Assembly: GCA_034769895.1 (NCBI GenBank)
Contig: CM068367.1
Coordinates: 353,369,961 to 353,433,960 of the forward strand
Length of the DNA: 64,000 nucleotides
Reading direction: 5' to 3'
From: Magicicada septendecula
Lineage: Eukaryota > Arthropoda > Insecta > Hemiptera > Cicadidae
The number at the start of each line of letters is the position of its first letter. Position 1 is the first letter of the stretch. This document shows positions 57,728 through 64,000 of this stretch, one piece after another. The notes under the pieces were generated by a model. The model was not told where the DNA came from. It saw only the letters and a program-made list of their open reading frames with translations, and made no database searches. The translations under genes were made by a program, and so were the position numbers.

Positions 57728-59299
57728 AATCCCCGAATATTTTTATTGTTTATTACGTATGTCCCAGAAACAGAGTCCACAATCATCGGAAGTAGGCCTA
57801 CAGGCTACTATGTCTTCTATTACTATATCAAACATAGTCGTTGGTCTTAGATGAAGTCGCAGTGACGAAGTCATATAAAATTAATTATAATTTCGCATAA
57901 AGTGTCTTCTGCAGGAACACTAATTTTATTTATTCTGGAAATACAATAATTTTTGACTGAAAATTAAATTATATTAAATTTAAATATGTTAATTATAATA
58001 TACTCTGCATGAAGTTTTATGTAAAACACAAATCATACGCTTATTTCACATTTTATTAAAGTACTATTATGAGTCACCGGAGTGTATATAGGGCTAGGCC
58101 TACACTAGGCCTATGAGATTAATTAAAATTAAATTAAAAAAATTTATGTCGTTTTCCGTAATAACTTGGCTGTCGCTTGTTGAAGTATGAAAACAAAATG
58201 TGTTGTTTCCTTACCTTGCAAAGCAATGTTTGCTTTCTTAGAGTTTGGAGTTAACGGAATGTACGCTGACTACCGTTGAACTAAATACCTGCTCAGTTCA
58301 TCAGACATGTTTCTGACGTAGCTTGCCTGGAGTGTTTCCAGTTCCGTAAGCGACCTGTTGTTGATGAATCCATTGAGAATTACCGTTCATTAAAACGTCG
58401 CTTCTTGTATGGAACGAAATGTTTTTCTCATCCCATGGCCACTGGTCATCGACCAGTCTAACCAGAATGCGGATATGAAGGAATAATGCTTTTGTTTTAA
58501 AACGCAGATCGGTAGAATAGAATAGAGTAAAATGTATCTTTGTAGTAGACGTTTCCCCATTGGATTACGTTTTAAAAAAGCCTTTTATGTTGACCCTTCT
58601 TATAACTCCCGTAATATATAATGTAACAATACGAAACTTCTGCTCGTATTTTTACTTTATGTCCTAAACAAAATAAAAAATTTTGTTTATTTTTTGAAAA
58701 TTTATGTTTTATTTTTAATTGTTTTTTGATTAATTATTTTAAACTGCTGTGGTGTAAATTTAATTCTATTGAAATTGTTTTTGTCAAATTATACTACTTC
58801 GTGTAATTAGAATTAGGTTCTGCGTTAATAGGATTGTCTCCTGTACTAATCGATTTGCGGTTCTTCTTCTTCTGAGTGTATGCTCCTTCCACTTTGGTAA
58901 CTGCCGCTTTTCGTGTAGTCCGTGAGTTAAATATTATCCTATTTTATTCTATTTATATGTTTTAGAAATAAATAGAAATCAATTTTGCAGAATTCCAAGT
59001 TTTATTAACCAATTAATTATGGATCGATTGTAAATCGATTATTCAACAGTTAAAATATCGATTCGTTCTCTCAGGGCGAACGATTATTTTTATATAAATT
59101 ATTAAGATTAATTCACAGGTTCTTTGAGCTGTTATGTTATATAGTCAGAGAAAGGGCAAAGTCAGGAAAGTATAACACTTACAATTACAAGCTTAATTAT
59201 CTAAAAATACAAAGATATGATTTAATATATAATGTTTAGTAAAGTAAGTTGTTCGAACCAATTTCGGTTTGATGTGAAGCTAGCGGAGCTGCAGAGGAT

Positions 59300-59520
59300 C
59301 ATGGGATTTCAAAATGGCTGCTTCGTGCTGCATATGTTGTCGAAGGCTGCCTGTCAAGGAATTCTCTTCAAATAAATGTCGCCTTTCCAAGTTTTCCTCG
59401 TCCCCGGCAGTAGTGATTAATCCCTCTGGTGATAGTGTAGTTGTCCTGGATCAGTGTTCAGTGATTCGCCTCGTTAACTTGTGTTGGATAATGTTTTTAA
59501 TTCACTTTATGCCATAAGGT
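59300..59520 (+). other. GC-richer block with YY1-like motif before T-rich domain
   Basis: CAAAATGGCTGC (59310-59321) is followed by a 67-codon frame starting at that ATG (MAASCCICCRRLPVKEFSSN...). The frame is unrecognised; the Cys-rich start is intriguing but short. It could be a transcription start or first exon, or a retroelement leader. Confidence 0.25.
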
Positions 59521-61620
59521 CGATAATGGCAGGTTTCGTCTCGCTATTCAGAATTATCATTTATAGGTGTGAAAATTGTTATTACACTTTAACTGTTCAG
59601 TATTAGTTTACTTCAATAGTGGTGTTGGTTTAATTCACTGAATTTAGTGGTTATTTAAACTTTTTTTCCAAAATTCGTGATTTCAAAATTCTTCAACTTG
59701 GTTAGACTCTCGCCATGTTTTACTCCTTCGCTATATGTGAATATTTTGCGAGAGCTGGCTTAGATGTGTCCTGTTCAACGTATAACAATCAACTGTTCTA
59801 TTTTCTTCTTCATCCGAAACGTCTTAGCCAATTTAATATTAAAAAGACATTGTTTTAAATTTCTAGCATTTCCGCTACATAACTGATTTTTACATTATAT
59901 GATTGAATACATTTTACTATTATTTAATTTTATTAAATACCTAATACATAATCTCTTTCTCTAGTTAATTCTACGTGATTTAATACCAAATATGATACTT
60001 TTACAATGTTTTCCATCTCAAAATGCCCTACTTACTGTATTTTTAACAGGTTGGCCTATAATTTTACTTCCTGTCACATTAAATGGTTTACCATCCTTAT
60101 GAAGTTATAATTATGATTGAACAAAATCCCTGATCGAAATAAAATGTTTATTTCTCCTTAATTCCTTGTAATTTTATGAATTAGTTATCTTTTTTAAATA
60201 TTATTCTTTAATTTGGGACTCCCCCCTTTGATTTTTCTGTTATTACATTTGCATTTTTTCCAATAATCTTTCATACATTTTTCCAATATCTTTCTAAAGT
60301 ATAGTTTCAGTTATAATACACTGTGTCTAATTTACATTATACAAATTTCATCAGTTTAATGAATTTATCTGACTTATTCATCAATTATAAGGTTGTTGAG
60401 ATTTACCATTTGCCTAAATTTTACCTGTGTTCATTTACAATGTTTTATGGATATTACAGCTTGCTTCTACCCCTTCTGACATTCTATTCTAATACAATTT
60501 TAATTAAAATTCCCTTACTTAACTACATGAGTATTTAGCATTGATAACAATTATTAACTCTTAACAAATATTTTATAACTAAAAAATTGTATTCAAACCC
60601 AGACATTTCAGCCTTGAGTTCATTGAACTTAACATAAGCAAAACACATATGTACTTTCATTATTTAGATCATTTCTTAAAATTACTTTTGGTGCAGTCTT
60701 AGCTGTTTTTGTTTTATATTGGGGATGTACCCTTTTTCACTTCACTTAAATATTTCCTGCACTTATTTTATCTCTGTCATTTTAATGAATGTTGTTGGAT
60801 AAAATGTGGCACTTTCTTAAAAACATTTGTAGTCTATTTTTTATAATAACATTCTACAAAATACTATTTCTGTATTTGATACAATAACTTTAAAGTTGTG
60901 TAAAGGTACCAATCAATTTAAGATACACTTAGTTTAAGAACTTTAAACACAGACACTTGAAGTTTATTTAACATAATAAAATAACTTGCACTGGTCCCCT
61001 GTTATTCTATCTGCTATCTCTAATTAGTTTTTTAGTCTTATCAGATCAAGAATTTTATTTATAGAGGATTAAGAAGATTTGTTTTTTCCATTATATAAAT
61101 AACTTCCACTGGTTCACTTATAGTTTTACATTTAGACACTTTTGTTTATATCTATATTACATTATTTTATGTGTTATACTTCCATCGGTTAAATATACTC
61201 TCTTTTGGGGTTTTATCCTTTTATTACTGGGTTTACTTTGGGTATTTCCCTAATCTATCTTGTTCTACGACGTGGTTTCTTCTAATTTCATTCCTTTTAT
61301 TAGGGATGTCGGTATTTTCTGGGTTTTGCCTTACTTACTCCTATTCTACCTTGTTTCTTCAAAAATGGTCCTTATATTAGGGGTGTCGGTTTGTTCTGGG
61401 TTTTTCCTTACTTACTCCTATCCTACCTGGGTATTTCCTTACTTTATTTTAGTTTTTTGGTTTATTTTTCATTACTCATAGGTGTTGCTTTGGTTTTTAA
61501 TTTATTTTTATTTCTTCAAATTATGATTGCATTTTACTGTGGTACTTATTTGTTTGTATTTGGATTTTTCCTTGCTTTCGTTTTATTTTAAATTTATTTA
61601 TGATCATTTTTCATTCATTA
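59521..61620 (+). other. Second T-rich, strand-asymmetric domain
   Basis: About 2.1 kb of plus-strand T excess, strongest at 61140-61590, where CTTACTTACTCCTAT-containing segments are imperfectly repeated (about 61330 and 61407). Frames give Phe/Leu/Tyr-rich artefacts. No element borders were recognised. Confidence 0.5.
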
Positions 61621-62609
61621 TAACGTGGATAATCTGTCATGCTACAATAATCGTGTTAAAGTCTCGATATTAACAACTGTATTGTAGATCTGTAAAAAAT
61701 AAAATTTGAAATAACAACATTTTTAGATTTTTCTAGTAATTTCAGAACATCTTAATGTTTCTGTTAGTTAGTTCCAATGGGTTTTAATCTTTTCGCATTT
61801 TTTGCGTTGAATGTGCTTCTCACCTGGGTGAAACGCCGAGTCTTTGAGTGTTAGTTCGTACGTTCAGATCAGTTACTTACTCTATGTTATATTTCAGACT
61901 AACGTAGAAACGTTTTTTCCAAACGTAAAAGGTGTATGTCTGGTGCACTAATGGGTCTTGGAATATGAAATCTGACATATAAACATTTTTCTTAAGAGGA
62001 AAGTGTTATATGAGAATCTGACATAACTGGAAATCACAATGTAGGCCTACATACATTTTTGATTGTATCTTCTCGAAAAATGAAAACGTATCCCTTTAGA
62101 CCCCATGTATTTCTAATGCTAAAAAGGACGAATTAAAATTAAATTTGTAACTTCTGAATTTTAAATACTCTAGTGAGCGGATCTGATTTTCGTCTATGGT
62201 TAATTCTCTAGTTTGGAAGTACTGATTTTGATAATTAGTCAGTGGTTTAGCCTCGTCTATGGCAAACAATTAAGTGAATTTATAAACTCGTAGGTCGTTA
62301 TACGAAAATTGAACGTTTCTTCATTTTAAACGACTATACTGTGGGTTTCAATTAGTTTTACCAATAAGAAAATATTGTAGAAGTATATTATAAAGTCGAG
62401 TTAGACTTACATCTACTGATAAGAAAACAGTAGAGAAAAGCTGGCAACAGAATATATATAAAATGATTAGTTTCACAGTAGAAACGAGTCTAAATGGGAA
62501 TATTTAATGTAATTCGGTTGTTACCATAAGTTATTAGACATTATTTTGCATCCACGTGTTTTGTAAGTTACCTATATCGTCATCATTTTAAAGATGCGAT
62601 AGATGTTTT

Positions 62610-62610
<1 letters not shown>
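61621..62610. other. AT-rich DNA, nothing recognised
   Basis: No gene, RNA or repeat family that I can support. Confidence 0.5.
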
Positions 62611-62682
<72 letters not shown>

Positions 62683-62701
62683 GTAGCAGTAAGTAGTAGT
62701 G

Positions 62702-62735
<34 letters not shown>

Positions 62736-62766
62736 TAGTAGTAGTAGCAGTGGTAGTAGTAGTAAT
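62611..62766. repeat. Compound triplet microsatellite (CAT)(CAG)(TAG)
   Basis: About 155 bp in three successive phases: CAT units, then CAG units, then TAG/TGG units with interruptions. The frame on the minus strand gives Leu and Asp runs and is an artefact. Confidence 0.96.
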
Positions 62767-63438
62767 AGAAGCCGCATATTTTTTATCCTTGAGTACACAT
62801 GGCTTGGAAGCAGAAAGAGAGATTGCAATCATGCCAAAATTGAACCTATGAAGCCAGAAGTCTGGAATCAGTCCTATTTCTCTCCATCTGTACTATCATT
62901 ATGAGAAATGTGCCTGTTTTACTGATGATGGTTGTTTTTAGCAGCAAGACAATGAAAGTTTGACTAACTATATTTGAGTTTCAAATACGTAAAATTACTT
63001 TAAAATTTCTCATTAAAAATAAACTTTAATGTGCTTTCAAAGGTAATGGTGTCAGGGTCACGGAGGAGTAAGAAGGAAAGTTTGTCATGTGACTTGGAAG
63101 CTTATGGCTTTTTTACTGACTTCCACAGCAACTACGTAAGTGCTGGCAGATGTGAATTTGTATTTCTTACTCCGAACCATTTGATGACGATGTGATACTA
63201 AGACGGTTTTTATTGAAACATCCTTCAATGATTCCAAGTAGGAATACACATGCCTGTTTGTATTAAACCCCCTCTCTACCATACACACAATCAGGGACTG
63301 TATGAAAAGATTAAAATAAAGACATAACTATGCTAGCATCTTCCGTTCACGCACAGGCTTATATATACATACGATGCTGTTTGCACGTTTAGATCCTTTT
63401 TTTTGTTGTATCGACCATCTAAGGACCACATGCCAATT
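62767..63438. other. No recognisable gene
   Basis: The frame 63085-63288 (minus, 67 codons) shows no known motif. Confidence 0.45.
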
Positions 63439-63711
63439 TCAATTCTTTATTCTTTGTTCTTTCCTTTCTCTCCAATATTCTTTCATCTTTTCACTGTCTT
63501 CAGTCCACTTTGAACCTGCATTTTTCTCTCTCGTACCCTGGACTCCTTCCATTTTTAACACTTCTGCCCGAAAAACTTCTCCTTCAATTGCTTCTTCTGC
63601 ATGTATATTATTTTTTTCTAAATTCTTTGGGACTTCTTTAATCCAACTTGATGTTGACTTCTTCTCCCACAGATATTTGAAGATCTGCTTTGTTAACCTA
63701 TTGTCGTCCAT
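63439..63711 (-). pseudogene. LINE-type RT C-terminal tail fragment
   Basis: A 90-codon open frame reading DDNRLTKQIFKYLWEKKSTS, SWIKEVPKNLEK, VFRAEVLKMEGVQGTREKNA, then SKWTEDSEKMKEYWRERKEQ. The RLTK..F.Y, W..EV..DL and KWTE....MKEYW.RRK pattern matches the C-terminal tail I associate with some insect non-LTR retrotransposon polyproteins. It is 5'-truncated and has no recognisable catalytic segment. The fragment may be inserted in other repeat DNA; borders were not found. Confidence 0.7.
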
Positions 63712-64000
63712 TATATATAATTTTTCAAAAATAATAGTTTTTTTTTCTCATTGTTTCTGTTATATTTTCTGTACTTTGATATATTTCATCATTACTTCTT
63801 AATTTCCAAACTTCTGAAGTTTTTCGTGGGCCTAATATTTTCCAATAATTCGTCTTTCTAATATTTCTAGTTTGTCTAAATTATAATATTATTTAGATTT
63901 AAATTTAGATTCTTTATTATTTAACATATTTGTACGAACGTATTACGCTGGAATTGAACAAAGCCAGTCTTCGTGAGACAACTTTTCGAACAGTCACTAC
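63712..64000. other. AT-rich DNA, nothing recognised
   Basis: T-rich continuation on the plus strand; no feature can be supported. Confidence 0.5.

Larger units (their letters stand above)
53311..59280. other. No recognisable gene
   Basis: AT-rich with microsatellites at 53890-53948, 57027-57063 and 57684-57727. A CpG-containing patch at 56150-56690 has short minus-strand frames with no known motif; it contains a small inverted repeat, GGTGTAAC...GTTACACC, at about 56324-56346. Confidence 0.45.

Noticed and set aside
61171-61591. Overlapping Phe/Leu/Tyr-rich frames
   Set aside because: Same compositional artefact in the second T-rich domain.
62583-62828. Frame with poly-Leu, poly-Ala and poly-Asp runs
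   Set aside because: Encoded entirely by the compound triplet microsatellite.
1-64000. tRNA or rRNA genes
   Set aside because: No cloverleaf-compatible A and B box pair or rRNA-like conserved segment was noticed by eye; a tRNAscan/Infernal run would be decisive.

Overview
This looks like AT-rich, gene-poor nuclear DNA from an animal, most likely an arthropod and probably an insect. The evidence is the set of decayed mobile elements: BEL/Pao, mariner and Tc1, several non-LTR retrotransposons, and Penelope-like elements (PLEs) with GIY-YIG domains. There are also many long microsatellites and an excess of the word TAGGCCTA. A cockroach- or termite-like genome is my guess, not a demonstration. 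I recognise no host protein-coding gene, tRNA or rRNA; the window reads as intergenic or intronic.

Layout: 0-5.6 kb holds AT-rich DNA, a direct repeat (1.84/2.42 kb) and a tandem set of an unnamed interspersed repeat with CA-rich blocks. 8.6-9.9 kb is a broken mariner (minus strand) split by a poly(A) retroposon with an 8-bp target duplication. 11.6-16.9 kb is a minus-strand LTR-element gag region with PBS-like sites at its 5' side. A 5'-truncated BEL/Pao element with one LTR interrupts it. 19.1-19.7 kb is a Tc1 remnant. 24.7-25.3 kb is a LINE whose endonuclease start is joined directly to its reverse-transcriptase tail. A 34-bp tandem repeat lies at 28.6 kb, a short LINE tail with target duplication at 30.5 kb, and a T-rich domain with a 107-bp minisatellite at 33-35.6 kb. 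A third copy of the interspersed repeat, carrying a 160-bp ribozyme-bearing insertion, lies at 35.7-36.3 kb.

The most striking part is 36-53 kb. Five Penelope-type insertions lie within about 17 kb: 36.04, 38.0, 43.35-44.63, 49.61-50.05 and 50.83-53.2 kb. Four are flanked by 12-bp target duplications. Four are head-to-head inverted dimers whose arms range from 31 bp to about 1.1 kb, each with roughly 40 bp of non-palindromic tail on one side. Hammerhead-ribozyme cores (CUGANGA, helix II, GAAA) sit in the arms, several with tiny self-complementary helix III sequences. One PLE is nested in a LINE and another in an older repeat.

The rest (44.9-47.9 and 53.3-64 kb) is mainly unannotatable AT-rich DNA with LINE tails at 48 and 63.5 kb, microsatellites and a second T-rich domain at 59.5-61.6 kb. 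Every mobile-element coding region seen is broken or truncated, so this is a fossil layer and not an active gene cluster. All statements are from reading by eye; no alignments or folding were run.
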